NCBI GenBank assembly: GCA_013203665.1 | Contig: JABMPU010000017.1 | Coordinates: 1-43,247 of the forward strand | Length of the DNA: 43,247 nt | From: Armatimonadota bacterium | GTDB taxonomy: Bacteria > Cloacimonadota > Cloacimonadia > Cloacimonadales > TCS61 | Direction: 5' to 3' | Shown: piece by piece, positions 26,636 to 35,359 of the stretch | Position numbering within the stretch: the first letter of the stretch is position 1 | How the letters are laid out: each line of letters opens with the position of its first letter | The notes under the pieces: model-generated | Seen by the model: only the letters and a program-made list of their open reading frames with translations | The model's database searches: none | Told to the model about the DNA's origin: nothing | Made by a program: the position numbers and the translations under genes

Positions 26636-27880
26636 ATGGATAAAGATTTATCAAGCGATTATATTAGAAAACGAAAAATAAAAAAAATTATAAGATATCT
26701 AATTGTTTTTGCCTTTTTTATAATACTCTTTCTTTCCTTCAGGGCTATAATAAATCCTAGTATAAAACGTTCAAGAATACGAACTGCTTTTGCGGAAATT
26801 GGCTCTATTGAAGGCTCGATAACAGCATCCGGAATTGTAGTTCCCGAATTTGAACAGGTTATCACAAGCCCTTTTACTTCAACAATTGACAGTGTTTTTC
26901 ACAAAGCCGGAGACAAAATTGAATTCGGTGAACCAATCTTAAAACTGAACAATGAATTCACAATGATTGCTTATAATAAACTTCAAGATGAATATGAAAT
27001 GAAGATTAACAAAAAGAACCAATTAAAATTAAATTTGGAAAGACTGTTGATTGATTTGAGAAGTGAATATGAAATCATGGGCTTAAGAATCGAATCATTG
27101 GAAGCAAAAGTCAAAGCTCAAGAACATATCTATGAATTTGGTGGTGGTGCAAAAGTAAATCTGGACCAAGCTATTTTACATCTTAAAATAGCAAAACTCG
27201 AGCAGCAACAGATGGGATTGAAAATAGAGAACCATGAGAAATCTCTCCAAGCTGACCTGAAGGAGCTGGATTTAAGCATAAAAATTCATGAGAATAATAT
27301 CTTTGAATTAGAAAAAAGACTGGAACTTGCAAAAGCCAAATCCGTTCGTAATGGTGTAATAACCTGGGTTAAAGACAACATCGGCGAAAATGTAAATCAA
27401 GGTGAAATCATTGCTCGAATTGCTGATCTGGACAAATTTAAAATTGAATCTAAAATTTCTGATATTCACGCAGCTAAACTGATCGTGGGAAATCCAATCA
27501 AAGCACGTGTAAATGATATTGATCTCTCAGGAAAAATATCCAGTATCGAACCTACAATCATTAATGGAATTATCACATTCTTCGTAGAATTAGAAGATAA
27601 AACCAATGAGATGCTTCGTTCCAATCTACGGGTGGATGTGTTTGTAATAACATCTTCCAAAGATAATGTCGTGAGGGTTAAGAACGGACCGTTCATAAAT
27701 GGCTCGGGCAAACAGGATATTTTTGTGATTCAAGGTAATAAAGCAATAAGAAGAACAGTAAATATCGGAGCAACAAACTTTGATTATGCAGAGATTGAAA
27801 ATGGAGTAAAAGAAGGTGAAGAGGTTATTATTTCGGATATGGAAGATTATATTCATTATAAAGAATTGAAAATAAAATGA
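26636..27880 (+). CDS. HlyD/MacA-type periplasmic adaptor subunit
   Basis: A 414-aa membrane fusion protein. The N terminus is basic with one transmembrane helix (residues 20-40), then the lipoyl half-motif IEGSITASGIVVPEFEQVITSPFTSTI and FHKAGDKIEFGEPILKLNNE. A long alpha-hairpin coiled coil follows (about 100-235, rich in Lys, Glu and Leu). Then come the second lipoyl half (VITWVKDNIGENVNQGEIIARIAD) and beta-barrel/proximal domains ending in IGATNFDYAEIENGVKEGEEVIISD. Such adaptors join inner-membrane transporters to an outer-membrane channel. It is the first gene behind the sigma-54-type promoter and heads the MacAB-like operon. No TolC-like channel gene is in the locus. Confidence 0.9.
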   Translation: MDKDLSSDYIRKRKIKKIIRYLIVFAFFIILFLSFRAIINPSIKRSRIRTAFAEIGSIEGSITASGIVVPEFEQVITSPFTSTIDSVFHKAGDKIEFGEPILKLNNEFTMIAYNKLQDEYEMKINKKNQLKLNLERLLIDLRSEYEIMGLRIESLEAKVKAQEHIYEFGGGAKVNLDQAILHLKIAKLEQQQMGLKIENHEKSLQADLKELDLSIKIHENNIFELEKRLELAKAKSVRNGVITWVKDNIGENVNQGEIIARIADLDKFKIESKISDIHAAKLIVGNPIKARVNDIDLSGKISSIEPTIINGIITFFVELEDKTNEMLRSNLRVDVFVITSSKDNVVRVKNGPFINGSGKQDIFVIQGNKAIRRTVNIGATNFDYAEIENGVKEGEEVIISDMEDYIHYKELKIK

Positions 27881-27881
27881 T

Positions 27882-27915
27882 CCGCCTGCGTTAAAACTAC
27901 GGTGTGATAAAAAGG
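27882..27915. repeat. CCGCCTGCG...CTACGGTGTGATAA repeat
   Basis: The 42-bp gap between adaptor and TPR genes carries TCCGCCTGCGTTAAAACTAC followed by GGTGTGATAA, a compact copy of the broken repeat at 24328-24376. The AAAAGGAG after it is the ribosome binding site of the next gene. Confidence 0.5.
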
Positions 27916-27922
27916 AGAAAAA

Positions 27923-28810
27923 ATGAGAGATAAACTTATTGTATTGATCATAATTGGACTTATCATGCTTTCAACAAACTTACATTCTCAAAATAGTCTG
28001 GAGAAAGCAAAAGAACTTATGAAAAATAATGAAAATGAACAAGCTGTTCAGATGCTGGAAGAATTAGTAAAGGAAGATGAAAATAATGTTGAATACTATA
28101 AATTACTCGCTACGACTTATTTGAAACTATCACAAAATCCTGAAAACGGAATGATGAAGGCTATGAAGTATTTTAAGAAGTGTAAGAAATCTTTTCTTAG
28201 AACTATTGAATTAGATCCGGACGATATTGAATCTAGAGTATTTTTGGTGGAAAGTTACTACTACCCACCCAAGATTGCAGGCGGTAATAAGAAAAAAGCA
28301 TTGGAACAACTGGAAGAAATTAAGATCAGGGATCCTCAGAAGGGAATGAAAATTTCAATTGAATTTCTTATGTTCGATGAAGATTACGAGCAGGCGATAC
28401 AGAAGTGTAATGAATATATAAACCGATATCCCGGAGATTTAAAGATATATCATTATTTGGGAATGACCTTTCAGCAGAAAGAGGATTTTCAGAAAGCATT
28501 TGAAGCATTTGAAACAGTAATTGCTGCAGATTCCACAGCTTTAAACTCCTTATATCAAATTGGCAGAACTGCAATTTTTTCCGAAGAAAATCTGGAGCGT
28601 GGTGTAGAATGTATGAAGCTGTATCTGCAAAACGATCCTGCTGAAGAAAGTCCTTCTTTGGATGCTGCCCACTGGCGGCTGGGAATGATTTATGAAAAAC
28701 AGGGGGAAATGAAACTTGCAAAAGCAGAATATGAAGAAGCAATCAAATTGAATCCCAAAGATAAAGATTATAAAAAGGCATTAAAGAAGGTTTTAAAGAA
28801 ATTAAAATAG
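27923..28810 (+). CDS. Exported TPR-repeat protein
   Basis: A 295-aa protein with an N-terminal signal peptide or anchor (IVLIIIGLIMLSTNLHSQ) followed by tetratricopeptide repeats. Repeat units are clear at AKELMKNNENEQAVQMLEELVKEDENNVEYYKLLATTYL, YIN-RYPGDLKIYHYLGMTFQQKEDFQKAFEAFETVIAADSTALNSLYQIGRTAIF and a final RLGMIYEKQGEMKLAKAEYEEAIKLNPKDKDYKKAL. It probably acts in the periplasm as a protein-interaction scaffold for the export complex, since it lies between adaptor and ATPase genes (9-bp spacing to the latter). A specific partner cannot be named. Confidence 0.82.
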   Translation: MRDKLIVLIIIGLIMLSTNLHSQNSLEKAKELMKNNENEQAVQMLEELVKEDENNVEYYKLLATTYLKLSQNPENGMMKAMKYFKKCKKSFLRTIELDPDDIESRVFLVESYYYPPKIAGGNKKKALEQLEEIKIRDPQKGMKISIEFLMFDEDYEQAIQKCNEYINRYPGDLKIYHYLGMTFQQKEDFQKAFEAFETVIAADSTALNSLYQIGRTAIFSEENLERGVECMKLYLQNDPAEESPSLDAAHWRLGMIYEKQGEMKLAKAEYEEAIKLNPKDKDYKKALKKVLKKLK

Positions 28811-28819
28811 GAGTAACAA

Positions 28820-29485
28820 ATGATTAAATTAGAAAAAATCGACAAGGTTTATAGAACGGAGACGATTGAAACAACAGCCCTGAAGCATGTTCACCTTCAC
28901 GTTGAAAAAGGAGAATTCCTGGCTGTGATGGGACCATCCGGTTGCGGCAAAAGTACCCTTCTAAATATTATGGGGCTTTTGGACAAACCAACCAAAGGTG
29001 AAGTTCTAATTGATGAACTGGAAGTTAATACTTTCGGAGATAGAAAACTTGCAAAACTCAGAAATCGGAAGATCGGTTTTGTGTTTCAGAGTTTCCATCT
29101 TATCAATGATCTGTCTGTGGTTGATAATGTGGAAATTCCTCTTTTATATAGAAGAATGTCAGGAAAAGAGCGTCGCAAAAAAGCTTTGGAAGTTTTGGAA
29201 AAAGTGGGGCTGAGTGCCAGAACAAAACATTTTCCGCGTCAGCTTTCAGGTGGACAGTGTCAACGGGTAGCAGTTGCCAGAGCTATTGTAGGTAATCCGG
29301 AAATAATCCTAGCAGACGAACCGACAGGAAACCTGGATAGTGTGATGGGTGCAGAAATTATGGATATTCTGATGCGACTGAATAAAGAAGAAAATACTAC
29401 AATCGTTATGGTTACACACGATGAACATCTGGCTGAGCAAGCCCATAGAATTATTCGGTTGTTTGATGGAAGTCAGGTGATGTAA
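28820..29485 (+). CDS. MacB/LolD-type ABC transporter ATPase
   Basis: A 221-aa ABC ATPase. Walker A is GPSGCGKSTLLN near residue 38, the Q-loop region is FVFQSFHLINDLSVVDNVE, the signature is LSGGQCQRVAVARAIV, Walker B is IILADEPTGNLD, and the switch His is in VMVTHDEHLAEQA. The phrase EFLAVMGPSGCGKSTLLNIMGLLDKPTKGEV puts it in the MacB/LolD/FtsE group that energises mechanotransmission permeases of the FtsX fold. It is the only ATPase for four permeases downstream. Confidence 0.95.
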   Translation: MIKLEKIDKVYRTETIETTALKHVHLHVEKGEFLAVMGPSGCGKSTLLNIMGLLDKPTKGEVLIDELEVNTFGDRKLAKLRNRKIGFVFQSFHLINDLSVVDNVEIPLLYRRMSGKERRKKALEVLEKVGLSARTKHFPRQLSGGQCQRVAVARAIVGNPEIILADEPTGNLDSVMGAEIMDILMRLNKEENTTIVMVTHDEHLAEQAHRIIRLFDGSQVM

Positions 29486-29525
29486 TGTAGAAAGGGAGAA
29501 ACGGAAGAAGGAAGAAAAAAAGAAA

Positions 29526-29627
29526 ATGAGTAAGAAAATTGAGAAATTTGAAGATTTGATAGTTTGGAAAGAATCTATGCGACTTGCTGTTGATATTTAC
29601 AAATCTCCGCAGGAGATTCTATGTTAA
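29526..29627 (+). pseudogene. 5' remnant of a four-helix-bundle (S23-type) protein gene
   Basis: ATG 29526 opens a 33-codon frame beginning MSKKIEKFEDLIVWKESMRL and continuing AVDIYK. This is the characteristic N terminus of the four-helix-bundle proteins (TIGR02436/23S rRNA-intervening-sequence type), normally about 115-125 aa. After Lys26 the similarity ends abruptly and the frame stops at 29625-29627, inside the start of the permease gene; its last bases supply the CAGGAGA ribosome binding site of that gene. It is thus a truncated remnant left at a recombination joint between ATPase and permease genes. Confidence 0.7.
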
Positions 29628-30853
29628 AAAATTATATTAAATTAGCATTCAAAGTCTTATTAAGGCACAAATTTTTTACCTTTGTCAGCTTATTCGGAAT
29701 CAGCTTCACATTGATGATCCTACTTATTACTGCAGCATTCTTCGATCATATTCTGGGACCTGCATATCCCGAATCGAACCAGAACAGATGCTTATACATT
29801 CTGGATATGGAACTTTCCGGTCCTGAAATAACAAAACGTGGTTCCATCAGTTACTACTTCCTTAATAAATACGTGAAATCACTTCAAACGCCGGAAGCAG
29901 TTTCCATTACCAGTTTCTTCCAGAAAACAGTGACCTATAATAAAGGAAAGAAATACAAAATAATAATGAAATACTGTGATTCGGAATTCTGGAAAATTAT
30001 GGATTTCGAATTTGTAGAAGGTAAGCCCTTCAGTAAAAGTGATGTAAATAATATTAACCAGGTTGCTGTGATCAATGAAGCTACCAGGGAAAAATATTTT
30101 GGCTCTGAATCTGCAATAGGCAAATATATCGAAGCTGACTGGAAAAAGTACAAAGTAATTGGAGTCGTGAAAGATGTTCCCATCATCAGGATTTTGGCTT
30201 ACGGCGATGTTTGGGTTCCTATCACAAATACAAAAGAAGATATCGTGTCCTATACTATGGATGGTGATTACCAGGCAATAATCTTGGCAAAATCCAGAAA
30301 AGATTTTCCTGCAATTAAAGCTGAATTTCAAAAGAACCTTCAACTTGTTGAATTTCGTGATGAACAATATGATTCTATAAAAGGGGGAGCCGATACAATA
30401 TTAGAATCAACATCTCGGGAAATGTTTGGTTTTGATGAGACAAGAGTTCACTTAATTTTTGCTATTTTGATAGGTTTAATGGTGCTTTTTATGATACTGC
30501 CGGTATTAAATCTGGTGAATATCAATATTAATCGGATTATGGAGCGTTATTCCGAAATTGGCATTAGAAAGTCGTTTGGAGCTTCCACCAAAACTCTGGT
30601 TGGTCAGTTTATTGTAGAAAATGTTATTCTTACTCTCATTGGTGGAATAATAGGTTTTATTTTAACAGGAATCGTTTTGGCTGTTTTCAATAGTACAGAG
30701 ATCATACCTTATTCAAATTTCACTTTAAATTTCAGAATATTTGTTTATGCTATTCTTATCACACTATTCTTTGGGTTATTTTCCGGTGTTTACCCAGCCT
30801 GGCGGATGTCACGGCTTAAACCTGTAGATGCACTTCAGGGAGGTCAGAAATGA
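29621..30853 (+). CDS. FtsX/MacB-type ABC permease, copy A1
   Basis: A 410-aa permease of the MacB_PCD plus FtsX layout. It has a first transmembrane helix at residues 18-42 (FFTFVSLFGISFTLMILLITAAFF) and a large periplasmic domain to about 275 with the MacB-type motif VAVINEATREKYFGSESAIGKYIEADWKKYKVIGVVKDVP. Three helices follow (about 280-302, 328-352, 370-393) with the FtsX segment YSEIGIRKSFGAS between them. The C terminus AWRMSRLKPVDALQGG is family-typical. It is clearly paralogous to 32743-33990. It overlaps the next permease by 4 bp, consistent with a heteromeric A-B pair. Confidence 0.92.
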   Translation: MLKNYIKLAFKVLLRHKFFTFVSLFGISFTLMILLITAAFFDHILGPAYPESNQNRCLYILDMELSGPEITKRGSISYYFLNKYVKSLQTPEAVSITSFFQKTVTYNKGKKYKIIMKYCDSEFWKIMDFEFVEGKPFSKSDVNNINQVAVINEATREKYFGSESAIGKYIEADWKKYKVIGVVKDVPIIRILAYGDVWVPITNTKEDIVSYTMDGDYQAIILAKSRKDFPAIKAEFQKNLQLVEFRDEQYDSIKGGADTILESTSREMFGFDETRVHLIFAILIGLMVLFMILPVLNLVNININRIMERYSEIGIRKSFGASTKTLVGQFIVENVILTLIGGIIGFILTGIVLAVFNSTEIIPYSNFTLNFRIFVYAILITLFFGLFSGVYPAWRMSRLKPVDALQGGQK

Positions 30854-32028
30854 TAGCAACCAAACATCTTTTTCGATTAATGTGGAATCGACGTAAAATG
30901 AATTTTTTGATGATTGCAGAAATTTTTATCTCATTTCTTGTTATTTTCGTTTTAGTTCAAAGTCTGGTGAAATTTGCTTTCTATTATAATGAACCGCTGG
31001 GTTTCAACTATAAAGATGTATGGAACCTGGAGATCAACATAAACAATCTGAATGATGAAGATACCAGGAGCGAGATGGAACTGATCAAAAATGAACTGCG
31101 AGCCTATCCGGAAATCATTAACTTCTCTGAAGCTTACAATATCCCATATACTTCAAGTGATATCCAAACAACACAGAAGTTGGAAAATAAGACCCTTTCA
31201 GCCCATATGCTGCTGGGCGATGATAATTATGCTGATGTTCTGGAGATAGAAATGATCGAAGGCAGATGGTTTGATGAGCAGGATAATGCTTCCAATTATG
31301 AGCCTGTGATCATAAATAAGAAACTGAAAGAAGCCTTTTTTGGAAATGAGAAAGCAGTTGGACAATTCCTGGAGCAAAAGGAAAGCAAACGTTTGGTAAT
31401 CGGAGTTATCGATCAGATCAAGAAAAGAGGCGAATTGAATGACTTCGGAAAAATTATCTTTAAGCGGATCAATCCAAACGATCCAGAGAGCTGGATAGGA
31501 CGCAATATCCTGATGAAAATAAAACCGGGAACCGGAATCGATTTCGAAGAAAAACTATTGCGGCATCTCACAAATGTATCCAAAAATTTTACGATAGAGA
31601 TTCGTCCCATGGAAAATATGCGAAAACGATCCTTTGCGAAGTATTCCAGTGTTGCTTATATTTTTGGATTCATCAGTTTGTTTCTGGTAATCAATGTGTC
31701 ACTTGGCTTGTTTGGAGTGCTATGGTATAATATCAATTTTCGCAAATCAGAAATTGGTATTCGCAGATCATTTGGTTCCACCTCCAAGAATATTTATTCT
31801 CAGATAATTGGAGAGACCCTGGTGCTCTCAACCTTCAGTTTGATTTTGGGAAGTTTCATAGTTTTACAACTGAAGATATTGATCACAAGCTGGCTGCGAA
31901 CAGATATCTTCTATGCTTCTTATTTTATCTCGGTTTTTGTGATCTACATTGTAACTGCAGTTTGTGCATTTTATCCCAGTAAATTAGCTGCTGAAATTGA
32001 ACCAGTTGAGGCTTTGCACGATGAATAA
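30850..32028 (+). CDS. FtsX/MacB-type ABC permease, copy B1
   Basis: A 392-aa permease with the same four-helix plan: one N-terminal helix near residues 18-40, a periplasmic domain (with VIINKKLKEAFFGNEKAVGQFLE and RLVIGVIDQIKKRGE), then three C-terminal helices and FRKSEIGIRRSFGSTSK between them. The end YPSKLAAEIEPVEALHDE is typical. The start MIATKHLFRLMWNRRKMNF resembles MIKHFFKLIWNKKRTNF of 33987-35186, so this is the B-type paralogue. It is coupled to A1 (ATGA overlap) and to the periplasmic protein after it (8-bp overlap). Confidence 0.92.
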   Translation: MIATKHLFRLMWNRRKMNFLMIAEIFISFLVIFVLVQSLVKFAFYYNEPLGFNYKDVWNLEININNLNDEDTRSEMELIKNELRAYPEIINFSEAYNIPYTSSDIQTTQKLENKTLSAHMLLGDDNYADVLEIEMIEGRWFDEQDNASNYEPVIINKKLKEAFFGNEKAVGQFLEQKESKRLVIGVIDQIKKRGELNDFGKIIFKRINPNDPESWIGRNILMKIKPGTGIDFEEKLLRHLTNVSKNFTIEIRPMENMRKRSFAKYSSVAYIFGFISLFLVINVSLGLFGVLWYNINFRKSEIGIRRSFGSTSKNIYSQIIGETLVLSTFSLILGSFIVLQLKILITSWLRTDIFYASYFISVFVIYIVTAVCAFYPSKLAAEIEPVEALHDE

Positions 32029-32728
32029 GAAAATATTCTTTATGCTGTTATTTTCCCCTGCCTTTCTGCTGATGCTGAACGCAGATAATCCTGCAGATAT
32101 TTTGTGGCAAAAAGCAGAAAAGATAGCCTTTGAAAACTGGAATTTGGTTCCCGGAAGAATTCATAAAGAAAAAAAAGTGTATAAGAAAAATGGTAAGCTC
32201 AAGTCCACAAAGGAAGTAATATTAGAAAGTAATTATGAAGATAATAAAATCTCATTGCATTTTGTGCAGGCAAGAACAGATAAGAAAGAATTAACTGAAG
32301 AAAATTCTTATGTTCTAGCTGAAATGAATAAGGATTATTATCCCCAGAACAATTCAATTTTTCATAATGCAGAAAAATTTAAGGTCAAATATTATAGAAC
32401 AAATGAAACTTTAATAATTCGTGGCAGGAAATGTGCGATCTATGATATTGAATTTCAACAAGTAGAAGATGGAAAAATCGTAGAATATTTGGGAAAAGTA
32501 TTCCTGGACGCAAAAAATGGTACTCCCTATAGATTGGAGAAAACTGCCAAGAAACTTCCTGCTATGATGAAATCATTTCTGGAAACAACAGAATACGAGA
32601 TAGATAATAATGGTAATTGGATAACGAAATCTGAATTGACTGCCACAAAAGCAAAACTGCTTCTTCTCACCATAACAATGCACTTAAAATATACATATTC
32701 CGATTATTGGAAATTTCCTGGAAAATAA
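32021..32728 (+). CDS. Exported LolA/outer-membrane-lipoprotein-sorting-like protein
   Basis: A 235-aa protein with a signal peptide (MNKKIFFMLLFSPAFLLMLN, cleavage about AD at 22). The mature part is beta-rich, ending LGKVFLDAKNGTPYRLEKT...LETTEYEIDNNGNWITKSELTATKAKLLLLTITMHLKYTYSDY. That 'cofactor-free, single-domain, beta-sheet' pattern resembles the LolA/LolB-like or outer-membrane lipoprotein-sorting family, though no motif is decisive. ATG 32021 lies in the end of permease B1, so it is coupled to it. Sitting between two permease pairs, it is probably a periplasmic partner of the system. A longer frame from 31997 would lack a signal peptide at its start. Confidence 0.62.
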   Translation: MNKKIFFMLLFSPAFLLMLNADNPADILWQKAEKIAFENWNLVPGRIHKEKKVYKKNGKLKSTKEVILESNYEDNKISLHFVQARTDKKELTEENSYVLAEMNKDYYPQNNSIFHNAEKFKVKYYRTNETLIIRGRKCAIYDIEFQQVEDGKIVEYLGKVFLDAKNGTPYRLEKTAKKLPAMMKSFLETTEYEIDNNGNWITKSELTATKAKLLLLTITMHLKYTYSDYWKFPGK

Positions 32729-32742
32729 TAAGGAGAAACACT

Positions 32743-33990
32743 ATGTTTAAAAACTATATCAAAATTGCTTTAAAAGTAATGATGCGAAACAAGCTGTTCA
32801 CCTTTATCAGTTTGTTCGGGATCAGCTTCACATTGCTCATAATAGTCTTATTTACTTCGGCACTGGATCATACATTCGGACCGCATTATCCCGAGAAAAA
32901 ACTGGGTAGAACCCTGTCGGTTACTATGGGAATGTTAAGATCAAAAAAAGGAGGAACAACTTCAGGACCTCTTTTCAGTCCCTATTTCCTGAATAAATAC
33001 GTGAAGTCATTGAAAACACCTGAAAAGATTTCTCTCTCTTCATTTCACAATCCCATTGTTGTTTATAAAGATAAAAAGAAACTGAAACTGGGGATCAAAT
33101 ACACTGACAATGAATTTTGGGATATCCTGGATTTCAATTTCTCGGAAGGTAAAGCTTTCAGTAGAGATGATGTGGATAATATAGCAAATGTTGCTGTAAT
33201 TAACGAAAAAACTAAAGATCAGTATTTTGACGGTGAACCTGCGGTTGGAAAGTATATCGAAGCAGATGGAAAGACCTACCGCGTTATAGGTGTTGTGGAA
33301 AATGTGTCTATCCTGCGGATTATGCCCTATTCCGATATCTGGGTACCAATGGGACATACCAAGGAAGACCTTAACAAAATTACCATAACTGGCAATTTTC
33401 CAGGCTGGTTTGCCATGGTTTTAGCTCACAGAAAGAAAGATTTTCCAAAGATCAAAGCTGAGTTTCAGAAGCATCTGGAGAAAATTGAGTTCCCGGAAGG
33501 TAGATTTGAATGGATCCTCACCAATACATCGAGTTATGGTGAAGCTTTTGCCAGGCAGATATTTCGCAGAGAGGAGGGAAACCTTGCACCTTTCATGACC
33601 ATCCTCTTCGTTCTGATGACCCTCTTTATGCTGCTGCCCACCATAAACCTGGTTAATATCAATGTAAGCAGGATCATCGAGCGCTCATCTGAAATCGGCA
33701 TTAGGAAATCATTTGGAGCATCTTCCCTGACACTGGTAGGGCAATTTATTATTGAAAATATAATAATTACTGTGATCGGAGGTCTTATCAGTCTGGTGAT
33801 GGCAGCAATAATCCTGGGGATTATCAATCAAAGCGGTATAATTCCGGATACACATCTGGGATTAAATTTCAGGATCTTTTTCTACAGTATGATATTCGCT
33901 GTTTTCTTTGGACTTCTTTCAGGAGTTTATCCTGCCTTTAAGATGTCTAAATTGCAGCCTGCAGAAGCTATTCATGGAGGTCAAAGATGA
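32743..33990 (+). CDS. FtsX/MacB-type ABC permease, copy A2
   Basis: A 415-aa paralogue of permease A1. The starts align as MFKNYIKIALKVMMRNKLFT against MLKNYIKLAFKVLLRHKFFT, and shared blocks include YFLNKYVKSLKTPE, VAVINEKTKDQYFDGEPAVGKYIEADGKTYRVIGVVENV, SSEIGIRKSFGASS and GVYPAFKMSKLQPAEAIHGG. The topology is one plus three helices around a large periplasmic domain. ATG 32743 was chosen for its AGGAG site (32731-32735); an upstream TTG start at 32707 would overlap the previous gene. It overlaps permease B2 by 4 bp. Confidence 0.92.
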   Translation: MFKNYIKIALKVMMRNKLFTFISLFGISFTLLIIVLFTSALDHTFGPHYPEKKLGRTLSVTMGMLRSKKGGTTSGPLFSPYFLNKYVKSLKTPEKISLSSFHNPIVVYKDKKKLKLGIKYTDNEFWDILDFNFSEGKAFSRDDVDNIANVAVINEKTKDQYFDGEPAVGKYIEADGKTYRVIGVVENVSILRIMPYSDIWVPMGHTKEDLNKITITGNFPGWFAMVLAHRKKDFPKIKAEFQKHLEKIEFPEGRFEWILTNTSSYGEAFARQIFRREEGNLAPFMTILFVLMTLFMLLPTINLVNINVSRIIERSSEIGIRKSFGASSLTLVGQFIIENIIITVIGGLISLVMAAIILGIINQSGIIPDTHLGLNFRIFFYSMIFAVFFGLLSGVYPAFKMSKLQPAEAIHGGQR

Positions 33991-35186
33991 TAAAGCATTT
34001 CTTTAAACTTATCTGGAATAAGAAACGTACAAATTTTATGACATCACTCGGTATCTTTGTTTCATTTATAGTTTTGTTCCTGGTATTGGTCGCTGTTATC
34101 TATAATATTAGTAACTATCTTAAACCGCTGGGTTTTTCCTATAAAGACGTCTGGTATATTACCATGGATTGGAAAGACAGCTCTCAAGAAGAGATAAAAG
34201 AAACATTGCTCCAGTTTGAAAATGCTTTTAGAAGTTTCCCGGAAATTGAGAATTTTGCTTATTCGGAATCATTTATATTTACACCTGCTGTCATGAATAT
34301 GACAAATTATGAATACAATGGTAGAGAGATAAGATGTAATATCAGGTATGCGAGTGATGATTTTACGAAGGTAATGGGAGTGGAAATTCTGGAAGGACGC
34401 TGGTTCAATGAATCTGACAATGCTTCCAGTAAAAATCCGCTGGTCATAAATAAATATGCAAAAGAAGAGATTTTTGGAAATGATATAGCATTAGGGAAAG
34501 TTCTACATAGAGATGAAACAGAATACATAATAATCGGAGTAATTGATGAATTCCGCAATGCAGGACAGTTTTCAGGTTCCAGCAGCATATCCTTCAGGAG
34601 AATTTCTTTAAATTTGGAACATGAACTATCCCGTTTTGGCAGTGAAGCAATGGGAAGCAGAATCCTTCTTAAAATGAAGCCAGGAACACCTTTTCAATTC
34701 GAAGAAACCCTTACCAAAAGTCTGTCCAATATAGCCAAGGACTGGCAGATAAAAATGAATACATTGGAATTGTTGAAAAAATCAGCTACTCTCCAAACGC
34801 TAATCTTTCCTGTGATTCTAATTGTGGTCTGCGGATTTCTGGTTATAAATGTAGCACTCGGGCTTTTTGGAGTTATCTGGTATAATACAAATCGACGGAA
34901 ATCTGAAATTGGACTGCGTAGAGCTTTGGGTTCTTCAGCTATGAAAATCTATAAGCAGATTATAGGGGAAGCTTTGGTTCTCTCCACTTTTGCCATGATC
35001 TTCGGCAGCTTCTTTGCGCTGCAGTTTCCTCTTCTGGGTATCTTTAGTTTCATTGATACAAAGATATACATTTTTGCCTATGTTTCAGCGATTATACTGA
35101 TCTATGTTATTACCGCATTATGCGCATTATATCCCAGTAAAATTGCATCCAACCTGGAACCAGCAGAAGCACTGCATTATGAATGA
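33987..35186 (+). CDS. FtsX/MacB-type ABC permease, copy B2
   Basis: A 399-aa paralogue of B1: near-identical plan, with KPLGFSYKDVWYITMDW (EPLGFNYKDVWNLEINI in B1), LEGRWFNESDNASSKNPLVINKYAKEEIFG, RRKSEIGLRRALGSS and YPSKIASNLEPAEALHYE. It has one N-terminal and three C-terminal transmembrane helices. It closes the transporter operon; the hairpin at 35222-35254 follows. No second ATPase accompanies the A2/B2 pair, so the ATPase at 28820 probably serves both pairs. Confidence 0.92.
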   Translation: MIKHFFKLIWNKKRTNFMTSLGIFVSFIVLFLVLVAVIYNISNYLKPLGFSYKDVWYITMDWKDSSQEEIKETLLQFENAFRSFPEIENFAYSESFIFTPAVMNMTNYEYNGREIRCNIRYASDDFTKVMGVEILEGRWFNESDNASSKNPLVINKYAKEEIFGNDIALGKVLHRDETEYIIIGVIDEFRNAGQFSGSSSISFRRISLNLEHELSRFGSEAMGSRILLKMKPGTPFQFEETLTKSLSNIAKDWQIKMNTLELLKKSATLQTLIFPVILIVVCGFLVINVALGLFGVIWYNTNRRKSEIGLRRALGSSAMKIYKQIIGEALVLSTFAMIFGSFFALQFPLLGIFSFIDTKIYIFAYVSAIILIYVITALCALYPSKIASNLEPAEALHYE

Positions 35187-35221
35187 CAGTGAAAGAGGAG
35201 AATCGGAGAACTTGAAAACAT

Positions 35222-35254
35222 AATCCCCTTTTATACCCCCTAATAAAGGGGGAT
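35222..35254. terminator. Stem-loop after the permease operon
   Basis: AATCCCCTTTTATA pairs with TAATAAAGGGGGATT around a C-rich loop, 36 bp after the last permease stop. It is followed by TTGTTT but no clean T run, so it may be a terminator, or another dispersed palindrome placed between the transporter and its regulators. Confidence 0.5.
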
Positions 35255-35359
35255 TTTGTTTGAACTTCCCTTTTAAAAGTGAGATTAAAAGTTGTTTAAA
35301 ATCTTCGAACACTTGACAAACCTTTGGGCTTTTTTAAATTAAAATTGCGGAGGATAAAT

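Noticed and set aside
32743-35186. Second permease pair as assembly duplication.
   Set aside because: Protein identity to the first pair is only moderate and the lengths differ, so this is an old paralogous duplication.
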